DNA of 64,000 nt from Zasmidium citrigriseum (GCA_002786025.1 NHNW01000003.1:806001-870000); one strand, 5' to 3'; shown: positions 1 through 11,807, counted from the first letter of the stretch. A program made the numbers and translations. The notes: generated by a model from the sequence alone, not told the origin.

Positions 1-201
1 CGGGAACTTTGAGACACACAAGCCAGTCTGACAACCGACGTCATCTTAAAGCTTTTCCTCCTCAGCCCAGGAGACCGGGAGACGAGGACAACATCAGCGG
101 TACTCCCCAAGCAAGACTGGACTGCGCGTCCTGTCGTTCAGCTATCCCGACCATTTGCGGGCGTATCCGGCTGGAATTTGAAGCCTGACAGGGGCCACAG
201 C

Positions 202-2663
202 ATGACGATCCCGGTTGTGCGGAAGAGAGCGAAGAAGCCGAAGGTGAAGACCGGGTGCTTGACTTGCAGGTTAGTCCCCTCGGAGCAATTGAGGGGGCGC
301 TCGACTGACATATGTGTAGAGCAAGGCATCTGAAATGCGACGAGCAACGACCTGTACGGCGGATGTACATAAATAAGCCTTCGCCCAGCACTGATCTCAT
401 CACAGGTCTGCCGTAGATGCCTGGCGGCCAACAAGGAGTGTGTGGGCTTACCGCCCCTGAAGCCTCCCAACCAGAGCCTGATCTTGCCGAAGCAGAAATC
501 CGAAGGACTGCCGGTCGATATTATCTCAAGGCCGTCAATGACATCCCTAGAAATAAACGACTACGATGCATTCGCGTACGATTTCTTCCGACGGCATACA
601 GTCAAGATATTACCTGGAAGCTCATGGAACCTTTCGTGGGAACGATTGGCACTTCAGGCAGGCGACTACGAGCCGTCCGTTACTCAGGCCGCCATTGCAC
701 TTGGTTCAATACACAGAGCCATGGGTTCCGATGATGGCCCAATGATCGATCCGAACCAGTACGACCTGGCGCTACGGCAGTACAGTAAAGCTATGCGTCA
801 ATTGCAATCGTACTTGAGATCTTGCGGACAGAATTGGTCGGATTCAAGCATCGAAGTCGTCCTCCTAACGTCGCTACTATTCTTCTGCTTCGAGCTGTTG
901 CACAACGAATCTGCTCTGGCAACCGTGCATCTGCGAAACGGCCTCCGCATCCTGTACGAGCGAACGCAAAAGTCCGAACAGCCTATAGGCTTGCAAGTAC
1001 TTTCTGGCCCTAAGAGCAAGCAAAAACGAAGCGTCCGAGTAAAATCAACCCCTTTGACAAACATGGACATCTTAATGCAGGCATTCGTGCGACTCGGAGG
1101 CGATCTCACGACGTCTGGTGACGAAGGACCCTACCTTTCCCCGATCTACGAAGAGACAATTCCGTCGTCGTTCCTGTCAATCGACGAAGCCATGGTCAGC
1201 CTCGACGCGATAGCAACAGCGGCTCACGATCTGGTTCAGGATATCATTTCACTAGCATCCAAATTTCTGACCCTTGAGCGGGAGAATTTCTGGATGATGG
1301 ACGAGGACATGCGGAATTGCCTGTCAAGCGCATACTCGAGGTCGATCAACATCGGAACGGAATACGAAGGACGACTACACAGACTGAAGGACCGGCTGCG
1401 CCAATGGAAGGCTGCTTGTGAGTGGCTGTCCATGTCTGAGCAGAGACCTTCAGGGTACTTGCTGTGCCAAATCCAGTTCTTCTACGTCTGGTTCATCGTC
1501 ATGAGCCGACGAGATGCCAACGAGATGCTCGTTGATCGCTTTACAGACGAGTTCGATCACATTGTCAAGCTGGCAGAACAGTATGTGGCGTTACATAGTG
1601 AAGGACCATCAGGCGCGAGCAAGGAGCACCCGTCAGACGCCAATCCACGATCGATGCGGATTGGGCAACTCTTCACTGTGGGGACGGATGTGGTACCATG
1701 CATTGCCATGATTGCCATGAGATGTCGAGACACTGCGATCAGGCGGCGGTGTCTCAATCTTTTGAAGGCGATCAATCTGCAAGGCGTGATGGATAGTGGC
1801 TACTTGGCCGCTTTTATCCACATTGCTGCGGACTTTGAAGAAGATCGAGCAAGAGCAATCACTGGGAAACCTGCCGGCGTCGACCTACTGTGTTGCGAAG
1901 TTCCCGAAGCAGCACGACTCATTGAGATCGAACTATCGCCCATGAACTTCAAGACGGAACGGCCTAGTGCTGGAAAGGCAAATATCGGCCGAATGGTGTA
2001 CGTCGAACGGAGACCAGGCGTGCGAGAGCTGCAAGTCGGGAAAGAGGTCTTCACGGTCGAGAGACTTGAGTGGGCTACAGGTATGTGGCGAGTTCTCTCG
2101 AAGATCATCTCCAAGCTAACCTCATCAATCTCAGGATCACAAAGTCCCGAAAGCTTCTCGGGCTTCGATGCCCCTTCCGATATATCGGAACAGTTACATC
2201 ACAACTCGAGGAAAGAGGATAGTCCCATGAGTGCGTTGACCGGCTTCCAGGACTCCAATGGTAACATAAAACCATCAACTTCTCCCAGAAGAGCAGAAGA
2301 GCCGAAGACTGACCTCCTTCAGATACCAAAAGCAATTTCGGCGGCAACAGCATCGGCAACGCCAAATACCTCAACCATCGCAAACTCGCAGGCTTCAAAG
2401 ACGGGCCATCTTTCAGTGAGCTCCTCATGTTCACTCACCGAAGCTCTGGAGTCTTCGGCGGTGGCCAAGGAGTCAAATCTCAAGAAGAACCTACTGACGA
2501 TGTGAAATACACCTTGACCTTGACTCACAGAGGGCGAAATTCTCTGGACGCGGATGGTGCTTCGATGGTCATCGATCCTTCTTCCAGGTCTCTGAAGGCA
2601 ATCAAGATGGTCCGGAGACAGCGCCAGGCGGTTTCTATCATGGAGGCCGACGGACTGAAGTGA
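202..2663 (+). CDS. Zn(II)2Cys6 fungal transcription factor
   Basis: Predicted nuclear DNA-binding regulator of about 747 residues. The binuclear zinc cluster sits at residues 19-46 with the spacing C-x2-C-x6-C-x6-C-x2-C-x6-C, preceded by a basic stretch (RKRAKKPK). It only becomes visible after joining exons 202-269, 320-353 and 406-2080, because two introns cut the cluster. Further introns are inferred at 2081-2134 (54 bp, no stop, so it also reads through) and 2261-2322 (GT..AG with a CTGAC branch site). The last one restores a frame that continues to the stop at 2661-2663; reading straight on instead stops at 2503-2505. Exon total is 2244 nt, divisible by three. The middle region is helical and typical of the fungal-specific regulatory region, and the C-terminus is Ser-rich before a final conserved-looking block. 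Target genes are unknown; no neighbour suggests a pathway. Confidence 0.85.
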
Positions 2664-3178
2664 CGGGTCAAAGCGACATTTTGTCACTGGATAAATAACA
2701 GACTATTCCCGGGCTGGATGAGCAGATGTCGGGAAGCTTGCCAACGATGCGAGAGCTGGCGGAATCTCTTTCGCTCGGAGAGCCCTTAGGCCGCCTTTTT
2801 GTCCTGCTCAGAGGCCCACACCGCCGGCCGCGTCGTCGTCACAGGCCCTTGCTCAGGGGCTTCTGTTGACTCCCGGAATCGTGTCCCTCGAGCTCTCTGG
2901 CGAGATGTGATGCCATAGAAGCCGTACCGCCATATCAAGTCCGTAGCCACCAAGGTTTCAGCGAGCTTCGATTGTCCGGCTGCTGGGAATCAAATGGCTG
3001 CAAAAGGCAAAGGACGCAACTGAGAAGGAAAAGCCAATCGCAGGAAGAAGACGCTTAAGAGCGTGCTTTGAGCCACCCCGAACGCTCAACAAGCGCCATG
3101 CTCTCGAAAGAACTATGCATCAAAACACCATCCATGCAAATGCCATCAGTACTGTACACCCATCCATCCCTCTGCCCT
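2664..3178. other. Intergenic, convergent 3' ends
   Basis: This stretch lies between two genes that converge on it, so it should hold both 3' untranslated regions. I see no ORF or RNA I can support. Confidence 0.6.
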
Positions 3179-6100
3179 CTACTTCGACCTATACATCCAG
3201 GCCATATAATCCTCAACACCGTCAATCGTCTCCCTCTGCTTCGGCAGCGGCTGATCAGCCTTCAGAATCTCCTTCCCGGCCTCCATGCCATCAACGCGGT
3301 CACGGAAAGCCTTGCCATCCGCAGCCATATTCTTCAAAAGGTTGATGAAACTGTTCGCGGCTTTGCTTTTGCCTTCGGATTCAGGATCACCGCCGTCTTC
3401 GTCGTCACGCTCAGTGAAGGCGTACTTCCGGCGAGCTCGGCAGTCTTCGTAGAGTGCCCATTCGTGGGGAGTGATTTCGTAGTCTTTGATAATGTAGTCG
3501 ATCTCCCACTTGTCTTCGCGCTTGAGGCTCTTTGGTCTGTCGTCGTGGGGTGTTTCGCCGTTGACTTTCGATTGAACAATGACGGTGGCGTAAAACAGGG
3601 GTCTCAGGTCGCCTTCCGATTTGCGAGAAGTGATTGACGACAAGAAGCTTGTGTCGGCATCCGAGTTGGTCGAAAACGAAGAGCTTTCGTTAGCTTCGTT
3701 GCCCCGTTTACGAGAAGCTGCCTTTGACTGCTCGTTTTCATCAGACTCGGTGTTCTTTCCCATAATGTTGCGCTCGAATTCTTCGACTTTGGCTTTCTGT
3801 GAGGTCTGAATACGATCGATGTCCTCTTCTGACATTGGTTCGGCAAAGACATGCAAGGCTGTTGGCATCCCATCCCTCGTCTGCGCTTGCGTCTCGAAGT
3901 GAAAGCGGAGTGACTGGCCTGGGAACTTCTCCGTCGCCTTGTTGAAGAGCTCGTTCATGATCTCCAAGCTGGCCTTGAACTCCTGGTCGCCGAGACAGCT
4001 ATCAGTCTGACCATGCAGCGCGCGATCCATCTCGTGCATTGGGATGTATTGAAAGCCGAAAATGCGCTTGACGTTGTGGTAAGCGACGAAGATGCCATTC
4101 ATTTGCCCCATACGCGCTTGTAGCATGTACTTGAGCATAGTTGCACGCATCATATCGTAGTACTCCCTTTCGTAGGATCCCCACTTGCCATGAAGGCCGA
4201 AGATCTCATAGCCCGTCATAGGCTCGAAGTCAGACGCTGACATGCGGACAGAAACTACCGCACGAGTCTTGAGATCGAAGGTACCATTCCCTGGCAATCG
4301 TGGATCATAGGCATCAAGCTGCGAGCGCATGAGAAAGTCACGCATGGTGGTGTACTTGTAGCTTTCTGGTGCAGTCCTTTCTGCCTCGGGGACTTGACGT
4401 GGATCGCTCTTGCGATATCGCTCGTAGTCAGAGGTAGGCAACGTGAACAGCAGCTCCATCGACTTTCCAAGCAACATCAACACATTCGCACCATCGTACT
4501 CCTTGTCGGCGTCGATGGCATAGGTGCCATCCTTCCAGCGGAGGAATATTGCGCTCGGAGCTCTGTTGATCTCGGTGAAGTTGTCCTTGGTATTTTTTCC
4601 CACGAAGCCATCTGTGAGCATACTCAAGTTGACTGGCCGCCAGTTGGACAGCAAGTAATGGAAATGAGCGAGCGAGCTCGTCATGCTTGATGTCGATCCA
4701 ATGTATCTCTTGTTCTGAGCCTTTGCGAGTTCTGCGAGTGCGTGATCCTGAGATGAAGTCTTGTATACTTTCAGCGCGTCAAAATCAAATTCGACCACGG
4801 GCATGATCTTTTGAAGGTACGGATCAAAGTTGTAGACCCGAGAAGCTGGATCCTGCAGCTGATAGACACCAGGGTTGAACAAAACTCGGTCAAGGCCGTA
4901 CTCGAGGAATGGCACGGGGGGCTGGGGAACATCAAGAGGCTTCACCTCGATGGCACCAGGTTCGATGGACTTGATCTCTGCGTTGGACGGTGTTTCCTCG
5001 GGTTCTTCGGCTGCAGATTCGGTTGACTGCGCTTCAGATTGGGAGGCCGATTGTCGTTGTGTGCTTGTGTAGGAGCGGGTAGGTGATGCACCGTCCTTCT
5101 TCTTGGTAGCACGATCGACCGCCTTCGTTGTAGCTTTTGAGTGTTTGGTGTGGAGTGCTCGTGCAAACTGTGGGGTTTGCGGTCGTTGACCAATCTGCTC
5201 AGACTCAGTTGGCTGCATCTCTTGTGCCTCAGGGGAAGGGGTGAAGATATTCACCATGGCGGCCGGCAGCGGCGCTCTCTTCTCGTACAGGCTGGTGAGA
5301 CTGGCATAAGCGCGTCCAAGATCCTTGGATTGCTCTTTCTCTTGATCTGTCGATGTCTCCGCAGGCTGAGACAAGGCTTGGAGGCTTGAAAGCCCACCTG
5401 ACGCTGACTTTTCGACTTTGCTCGACTGATCCGACTCGTAGTGGGTCGATTTGTCTTTCGCGCGTGCTGAATGGAACGTCTCCGAAGGCGATGCTTCGAC
5501 CGCAGCTCCTTCGCTCGTCTGGTCTTGCACAGACTCCTCCTGAGCCTCCGATGGGGACGATGGCCGATCTGCGGTTGATTTCCCAGTTGCTGAGACCTCA
5601 TTTTCACCCTCTTTCGACGTCGGACCAGACATCGATTCACCTTGAGCCGCCACATCCATTTCCGTAACGGACTGCTCTGGATCTGTCCCTCCATTCATAT
5701 CCCTCATCAGACTCTCAATAGTCTCCGGCTGCTGAGGAAAGGAAGTCTTTTCCGATTTCCGCGGGGGTTCGTTGACATTTGAAATGGTCTTAGAGTGCGC
5801 GCTGGTGGCTGATGCTGCAACATGCTTTCTGAGGGTTGCCAGATCCAGACTTGAGGGCACAGTCGAAGGACTAGAATTCGAGACACTTGAAATGCCCCAC
5901 GGGAGCTTCTGGCTCTTTTTCTCAAGATAGCGCTCCACCAAGCCCATTGGCCTGTCGGATGATGCTGGCGCTTGCTCTGTTACAGGCACCTCTTCATTCT
6001 GGTTCTGTACAGCGTTGAATGGCGGTGGTGATGATGGCCACTTTCTCACCGCTGGCAAATCCGTAAGATGGGTCCGGACCCTTAGTCGGCCTCGTTGAGA

Positions 6101-6766
6101 TGATTTGACTCGCGTTGAAGAGGGTTGTGTCTTAGTCCGTGAGCCTTCAACATCCTCAGGCGCTCGCACCAAGCTCTGGTTTTCATTCCCAGGTGAGGAT
6201 CTCCCATCCTGCTTGCTCAACTCCGACCTCAATTGCCGAATGAGATCTTGACTTGTCTTCTTCACACCGGTTGCGCCTTTCTGAGCCCCAGGTTCTGACA
6301 AAGTGTCCCACAGACGCCCTCTACTCTCCTCTTTCGATGTGCTCTCCTCCCCTCCTTTAGGAACATCTTTATGGAAGCTGGTATCTTCAAGCTCAGACTT
6401 GGCAAACGGAGAATACTGCTGTTCCCTCTGTGCTTCCCTGGCCTTCTGACCTCCACCAGGTAGTGATGCATCCAGACTCGCAGTAAGCGCAGCGAGTGAA
6501 TTGCTAGCGCTCTCTTTGGTCTTCTCCTTCTTCTGCGCACTCGCTTGCCTCCCAGATCCAGGAGCTTTCACCTCCAGCGGCTTCTTTGGTTTGCTGCTAT
6601 ACGTATCGCTAATATCGTTGAAGCCATCGAAGAAGGTATCGGCGGCGGCTGTCGAATTCGCTCTACGTTGGTGACGGCGATGGGAAATGAGGCGCTGGCG
6701 CCGACAGGCCAGACAGACGTAGCCTTGGGATCTCCATGCTGGCGAGTGCGTTGCGTTGGCCAGCAT
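3179..6766 (-). CDS. PET127: Pet127-like mitochondrial RNA degradation factor
   Basis: Single long ORF of 1195 residues. The Pet127 family acts at the mitochondrial inner membrane in 5' processing and turnover of mitochondrial mRNA; that role is family knowledge. The N-terminus is basic with aromatic and Cys residues (GYVCLACRRQR), compatible with a mitochondrial presequence. Residues about 40-600 are Ser/Glu/Gln-rich and probably disordered. The conserved block begins near residue 625 (EYGLDRVLFNPGVY) and includes FDPYLQKI, the HFHYLLSNWRP motif, and LRWKDGTYAIDADKEYDG, running to roughly residue 980. The C-terminus is acidic and charged, ending in a short tail (DYMAWMYRSK). It is longer than the yeast protein mainly because of the disordered N-terminal half. 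No intron is needed. It lies on the same strand as the next gene rightward. Confidence 0.85.
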   Translation of the reverse strand: MLANATHSPAWRSQGYVCLACRRQRLISHRRHQRRANSTAAADTFFDGFNDISDTYSSKPKKPLEVKAPGSGRQASAQKKEKTKESASNSLAALTASLDASLPGGGQKAREAQREQQYSPFAKSELEDTSFHKDVPKGGEESTSKEESRGRLWDTLSEPGAQKGATGVKKTSQDLIRQLRSELSKQDGRSSPGNENQSLVRAPEDVEGSRTKTQPSSTRVKSSQRGRLRVRTHLTDLPAVRKWPSSPPPFNAVQNQNEEVPVTEQAPASSDRPMGLVERYLEKKSQKLPWGISSVSNSSPSTVPSSLDLATLRKHVAASATSAHSKTISNVNEPPRKSEKTSFPQQPETIESLMRDMNGGTDPEQSVTEMDVAAQGESMSGPTSKEGENEVSATGKSTADRPSSPSEAQEESVQDQTSEGAAVEASPSETFHSARAKDKSTHYESDQSSKVEKSASGGLSSLQALSQPAETSTDQEKEQSKDLGRAYASLTSLYEKRAPLPAAMVNIFTPSPEAQEMQPTESEQIGQRPQTPQFARALHTKHSKATTKAVDRATKKKDGASPTRSYTSTQRQSASQSEAQSTESAAEEPEETPSNAEIKSIEPGAIEVKPLDVPQPPVPFLEYGLDRVLFNPGVYQLQDPASRVYNFDPYLQKIMPVVEFDFDALKVYKTSSQDHALAELAKAQNKRYIGSTSSMTSSLAHFHYLLSNWRPVNLSMLTDGFVGKNTKDNFTEINRAPSAIFLRWKDGTYAIDADKEYDGANVLMLLGKSMELLFTLPTSDYERYRKSDPRQVPEAERTAPESYKYTTMRDFLMRSQLDAYDPRLPGNGTFDLKTRAVVSVRMSASDFEPMTGYEIFGLHGKWGSYEREYYDMMRATMLKYMLQARMGQMNGIFVAYHNVKRIFGFQYIPMHEMDRALHGQTDSCLGDQEFKASLEIMNELFNKATEKFPGQSLRFHFETQAQTRDGMPTALHVFAEPMSEEDIDRIQTSQKAKVEEFERNIMGKNTESDENEQSKAASRKRGNEANESSSFSTNSDADTSFLSSITSRKSEGDLRPLFYATVIVQSKVNGETPHDDRPKSLKREDKWEIDYIIKDYEITPHEWALYEDCRARRKYAFTERDDEDGGDPESEGKSKAANSFINLLKNMAADGKAFRDRVDGMEAGKEILKADQPLPKQRETIDGVEDYMAWMYRSK

Positions 6767-7233
6767 TGGATGGGTGGATGTGCGATGGAGGAAGAAGGCT
6801 TGCCACTGAGCATCGATGAAGTTCGAGGTTCGATGTTTTTAGCGCGGCTTGGCGTCACGGACGTGTATCTATGATCACTCTATGCAGTAAGAACGAAATA
6901 CTAGAAAATGCTCTATAGTAGAGTCACTACGCTTGATAAGACAGTTGGCAGAGCACAGGATGATTCAGGATGGCCAGTTTCGGCGCATCACCATGCTCTT
7001 CAAACATTCACTCGAGTCACGTGATATGTCTTGGCATCCGTGCTTCGACGTCCGCGCCACTACTGAGTACCGCTAATGGAGGACGACGAACTATTCGACG
7101 TGGTAGAGGAAGACGGAAGTAAGCTGAGAGAGCAGAACATGTTCTTCATGATAGCGTGTTCGAATTTCCCAAGGGTATCTCAGACTCCCAAAAATGATAC
7201 TTTCTCCGACACCTTCTCTTTTGCCCGGGCAAC
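6767..7233. other. Intergenic: promoter of the Pet127-like gene
   Basis: Lies upstream of the minus-strand Pet127-like gene and downstream of the next minus-strand gene. No ORF I can support. No clear TATA box near the start. Confidence 0.5.
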
Positions 7234-9677
7234 TTAGCAGCCTCCTCCCCCTCCCCCTCCACAGCCACCCNGCCGCCTCCACCGCCTCCGCCGCCTAAAA
7301 GATCGTTAGTTTATGCCTTGTTGCTCGTAGGAATTATTCAAACTTACAACCTCCCCCAGCCGAACCTCCTCCACACCCGCCTGCTGCTCCGCCTGCGCAA
7401 CCTAAACTCGTTAGAATAGTCCAAACATGAATATGTTGGCTCTGACTTACCTCCAGCCCCTCCACAAGAACCTCCAGCCGAAACATTCGCTCCACAAGTT
7501 CCTGCACAGCAATTGCCCACAGCTCCAGCACCAACAGCCATACACCCAGGAGTAACCGGATAGTACATCGGCGCATACGGCACAAAGCCAACATAGGGCG
7601 AGTATGCCGGAATGTAAACGGGATAGCCCCAAGCATCGGAGTAGTAGTAATCATTCCTCTTAGGTTCCGGCTTGCCCTTCTTCCTCGCTCGCTCACAGGC
7701 CTTCTGGTAGTGCTTCTCAAGCTGAGAAGCCTTAGCCCGGGAATCGAGCTCATACTTCGTATCCTCATCGCGTGGTCGAACAGCGTTGTGGGCGGAGATG
7801 TGCACGCTCTTGCGTGGGTCTTGCTCGACGGGATGGACCATGTCGTTGGCACGGGCGCTGCTGGTGTTGAAGAGTCTGCTCGCGGATGAGGTGTTGGCTT
7901 CGCGGATTGCTTCGCAGTACCAGCAAGTACATTCGGAGTATGGCTCGCCGGTCATCTTTTGGTAGATCTTGCTGGTCCAGGCGAAGGAGTCGTTGAGTTT
8001 CGTCTCGACGACTTTGTCGTCGTGGTCGATGAATTGCTTGGTCAGTTCGACCGTGTACTGCATGTAGTTGTGTGGCGAGAGTTGGTGGGTGTGCCACGCG
8101 AGGTCGACGTCGAGGGTGGGCACGGCCATGTTGAGAGGATGATTGGCCATGATAGTCATGAAGACTTGGTACTTCTTGACCAGTCTGGCCATGGTGCTCG
8201 GCAGAGCGGGTGAGTGTAGCCAGTCGATGTTGTGCATCTTCTCGATGAAGCTTCCTTGGCGGATGACGGCGCCGACGAGGTCGAGCGCGAACGGCGAACT
8301 GTTGTCCCAATACCTGCTCATCATCTTTCGAATGGAAATTCGCTCGGATCGGATGAGCGTCGAGCGGAAGTGGCCTTTCACTTCGCGTACGTACGAGCTG
8401 TCTTTGATGGCTGCCTCGACGAGCTCCTTGATAGCGTCGATAGTCTCTTCTCGCTGGCTGCCGGTCAGGTCTTTACCACTAAGGATGACGGTACCAAGCC
8501 GCTTCTTCAACAGATCGTTCGGCAGCTTATTAAAATCAGACTCCACGTCTCTCTTGCCGAAAGCGATATAGGGAATGCCTTTGTGGCCAAGGATCGTGCC
8601 CGCCATGGGGACATCGTAACGAATGAGCGCCTTGAGGTCCTTGCAGAATTTGCCGGTTCGCAAGCGATCATGCGTGATGATTTCGCTGCATGAAGGACAC
8701 TTGTGCACGAAATCCTTGTCGCAGTATCCCTTTCCAGATGAGAGCATATCGTCGATCAAGACCTCGAGAATGGTATGGTCGGCAACGTTGCCGTCGGGAG
8801 CGTGCGTCCAGCACATCGTCCATGGCACGAACGATCCCGTTTCACACTTGGGGCATCGCACATTCTTCGAGTTGGTATCGGCCAAGTTATCCCATGGAAG
8901 TCCAGTCATGGCCGTGAACGAAGCCTGCGCGTTCGGGGTGCCTTCGAATTCAAATGATTCGGAATTGATAGATTCCGATGCAGTCTTCCAAGGCATCGGC
9001 GTGTGCCAAAGCGGCATCCTGCCCATCCTCAAGCAGTCTTCGAGGTACGCTCTTGGGTTCAGCATGTACGAGTGCCAAACCATTAAGACATCGGGTGGTG
9101 GCATGTTATCCTTATCAAGACGGATGACAGGTCCATCCATCATCTCGCGCTTGGTGAGCCATCCCTTCTTGCCTTGAGTTTCGAGCTTTGCGCGGGTGGT
9201 TAGAGTAGCAGAAGGGGTAACTGCTGTCCACCACGCCTCGAATCGATCCACGGCTCTTTGGAGGTAGATTGCCCATCGCTTCTCGGCGAGCTTTGCAAGA
9301 AGCTCTCCAGTCTTATCGCTCTGCTGGATGCTGTGACCAGTGACGGCCTTGTCTTCGATGCCAAAGAGACCGTCTGTGGAGCCGATGGTCTGCTTGAGAC
9401 GGTAGAAGCATTCCAAGACTTTGAGATGGGCGATGCACTCGGCAGGTTGCGGAAAGCCATCTCGTGATTGCGAGGTGTTGGAGATGTTCAAGTTGTTGAA
9501 GCCGGCGGTGATATCTGGAGGGTCCAGTACGTTGTCTTCATCGTATTCTGGTGGTGGCTGGTTGTATTCGGGAGGTGGCGAAGACGAAGAGCTAGATCGA
9601 TTGCGCTCTGCTTCTTTGAGTGCTTCCGCTTCTTTCTCAGCGGAGGAAGAGAATAGCTTCGATAGTCTGCTAGGCAT
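7234..9677 (-). CDS. GRDP-like (DUF1399) glycine-rich-domain protein
   Basis: About 780 residues. The N-terminus is charged then Ser- and Pro-rich (PPPEYNQPPPEYDED). The folded part carries the GRDP/DUF1399 hallmark VDLAWHTHQLSPHNY near residue 530, followed by a Cys motif (ECTCWYC). The tail is Tyr/Pro-rich, then Gly/Cys-rich. Two introns are inferred near the 3' end: 7402-7450 (branch TTCTAAC) and 7295-7347. They join GGSCGGAG to further GGCGGGS repeats and a last exon 7234-7294 ending in GGC and TAA. Summed exons come to 2342 nt, one short of a multiple of three. The shortfall falls in the last exon, which contains the ambiguous base at 7271, so a one-base sequencing or assembly loss there is the simplest explanation. 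Plant GRDP proteins are linked to stress and development; the fungal role is unknown to me. Confidence 0.75.
7237..7294 (-). repeat. G-rich GGN tract encoding poly-Gly tail
   Basis: On the minus strand this is almost entirely GGC/GGA/GGT/GGG triplets, including the run GGAGGGGGAGGGGGAGG. It encodes the Gly/Cys tail of the GRDP-like protein and contains the only N of the window. Such runs are prone to slippage and G-quadruplex formation. Confidence 0.7.
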
Positions 9678-10739
9678 ATTGATAGGATGAGATCATACAG
9701 GAGCCATAAGGCAGAGTGTTGGTAGGATAGTCAAGGGAGGAATACACGGAGATTTTATGTGAACCAGGTTCCCGAAGTTCGCCTCAGGCGTGCAATCCTC
9801 CAGCCGCATAGCCGTCAACAGGGCTCAGCAGGCGTATCTCACACCAAGTCTCCGGATGGAGAAGAGATCGCGCCAATTCGGAGCAGCTGATCGACTGCTC
9901 AGCATGGCGCTGGTGCAGAGAAGGAATTCGATGAAGGCTGAGTGGAGGACCGGTGTTGCTAGCGGAGAACAGACTCCTTCTAGCGTCATGCATCGAAGGA
10001 CTGGGCGGAGGCTTAGACATTCCCTGCATCACGTGGGCTGACGTAGGGCCAATGAGCTGAATCGTCTCTTCGAATGCGCAGTTGATTGTGTATGGCATGA
10101 TGCTGAAGGGCTGCGTGGTTGATTTGATCGTTTGCGAGGACCACATCTCAGCGGCCCGATTTCGCACTTGCAAAGTCTACTTGCAAAGTCTTTTCTTTGC
10201 GAGCACCCACAATCATTCGTAAGCAATCTCTTCGAAAGTCGAAGGCACAGTGCTGCTTGGAGCCACCAATGAACACTGAGAAGTGCCATCACATGGAGAT
10301 AGGAGTGGCATTGCTACGCATTCGCGAGATGCCCGAGGTACCGTAGCAAAGGTAAATGCCTCAGTCAGTTGATCGACTATGCTCTCGGTAAGGCGGACTG
10401 TTCGCGTCGTCAATGGCTTGCATTGAACATCTGTGACTCTTCTATTCATAGCGTTTGCGGCATATCGAGGTCATGAGACATCGATGGTGGTAACTCTTGG
10501 GTCTGGCCTCTCACATCCAGGTTGCGAGGGTCATCGCGCCAACACATGTCGCTTCAACATCACTCATCGAAGCGAGCAGCAGCTGTCTGGCAAAGTACGC
10601 CCCGCATGCAGCGCCTCGTGCAAGCGACACTCTGCTGCATAGACCTATGGCTATGCAGCTCATGGTCTCAGTCCAGCCCACCTACATGCCAGGTCACAAG
10701 CCCATATTCGACTCCAGTATTGTCGAGTCGAGACCGCAA
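9678..10739. other. Intergenic, about 1.06 kb
   Basis: Contains the promoter of the GRDP-like gene and the 3' side of ARPC3. Several overlapping ORFs of about 80-130 codons occur on both strands, but none has a domain, signal peptide or convincing composition. I see nothing else in it. Confidence 0.5.
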
Positions 10740-11373
10740 TCATAGCGCCTTGCCCATGAACTTTCGCTTCTGAAAGCTAAGCCACCACTATCCAAGCCGT
10801 CAGTCCTGCAAGCTATGTAGTACCACATACCTAATACGATATACCACTTACCTTGCTCGGCTGTCCGCTCGGATCCATATAAACGCGATTCAAAAGCCTC
10901 ATAGCCAACTCCTGCCTCATCTGCATAATATACTGCCTCAAAACCTCCGCCTCGTTCCGATCCCTCGGTGGCTCAAACATCTGATTGAGTGGGAAACCCG
11001 CATCGCCCGGAATGGCAAAGTTCGTGTCCAAAGCAGTGTTCATGACGGCCTTCTCGGCATCTCGTCTGCTCATACTGGGCTTGATCTTACTCAGGGCCTC
11101 GCTGACGTAGAGGATGCCGTAGATCAGGACTCGGTCTGCGGGACCTTTGATCTCGAAGTTGCGGAAGAAGGTGTTGGCGCGGAAGAGGGCGAGGACTTCG
11201 TCTAGTGGATCGTAGCTTTCGTTGCTGGCTTCGATGTCGAGTTCCGAGACGCCGGCAAGAGGTGGGAGTTGTTGGGCGGGACCTCTAGTGCGCGTTCGTA
11301 GGGGCAGCAGGGCGAAGTTGCCGACGAGTTGCTGGTTGGGCTCATCGAGGAAGACAGAGTGGTAGGCGGGCAT
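10740..11373 (-). CDS. ARPC3: Arp2/3 complex subunit 3 (p21-Arc)
   Basis: Subunit of the Arp2/3 actin-nucleating complex that builds branched actin at endocytic sites and hyphal tips (family knowledge). The start at 11373 gives MPAYHSVF, the family's very conserved N-terminus, followed by LVGNFALLPLRT; an in-frame Met further upstream is not needed. Exon 1 (11373-10852) ends at QPSK. An intron 10788-10851 (GTAAGT donor) leads to a 48-nt last exon encoding WWLSFQKRKFMGKAL and the stop at 10740-10742. The WW after PSK matches the conserved C-terminus of the family. Total 570 nt, 189 residues, close to the usual 174-190. Divergent from the V-ATPase subunit f gene. Confidence 0.93.
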
Positions 11374-11807
11374 GGTGGGTGGTGGCCTCGTAGGCAGCTG
11401 GTCGTATTGTCTCGATGCTGTGTAGTAGATCAGTATATGCACTGAAGGCCATGTGTGGTGTGAATGATTTACTTACAGTTCTCTTACAATCACTCCCGTA
11501 TCGTCGTGGTATTGTTCAAATGTCAATGAAAGTGCAATGGTCGTGCCTAAGCAAGCACAGCAATGGCGGGCAACAGCGTCGTGGACCTCTCGGCAAAAGC
11601 CGAGCTCTCAAGGCGGCTGGCATCACGAGCACAAGCACAAGCCTCCCACTTCACATCATCGCCTCATCGACCACAACCAGCCCACAACACTCGCTACTCG
11701 ACTCCTCGCTCCTCGACGATAAGCCCACCGAAACCACCGCATCGAACACACCACCCTACGACTCCCTCCCCTCTCCCGCGCCCGCCAGGCGCCAGACGAC
11801 CGCAGCC
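11374..11807. promoter_or_regulatory. Divergent promoter ARPC3 / V-ATPase f
   Basis: 434 bp between two start codons pointing away from each other. Must contain both promoters and leaders. An upstream ATG at 11563 opens an 82-codon ORF out of frame with the V-ATPase f start, so it could act as an upstream ORF if the transcript begins before it. Confidence 0.5.
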
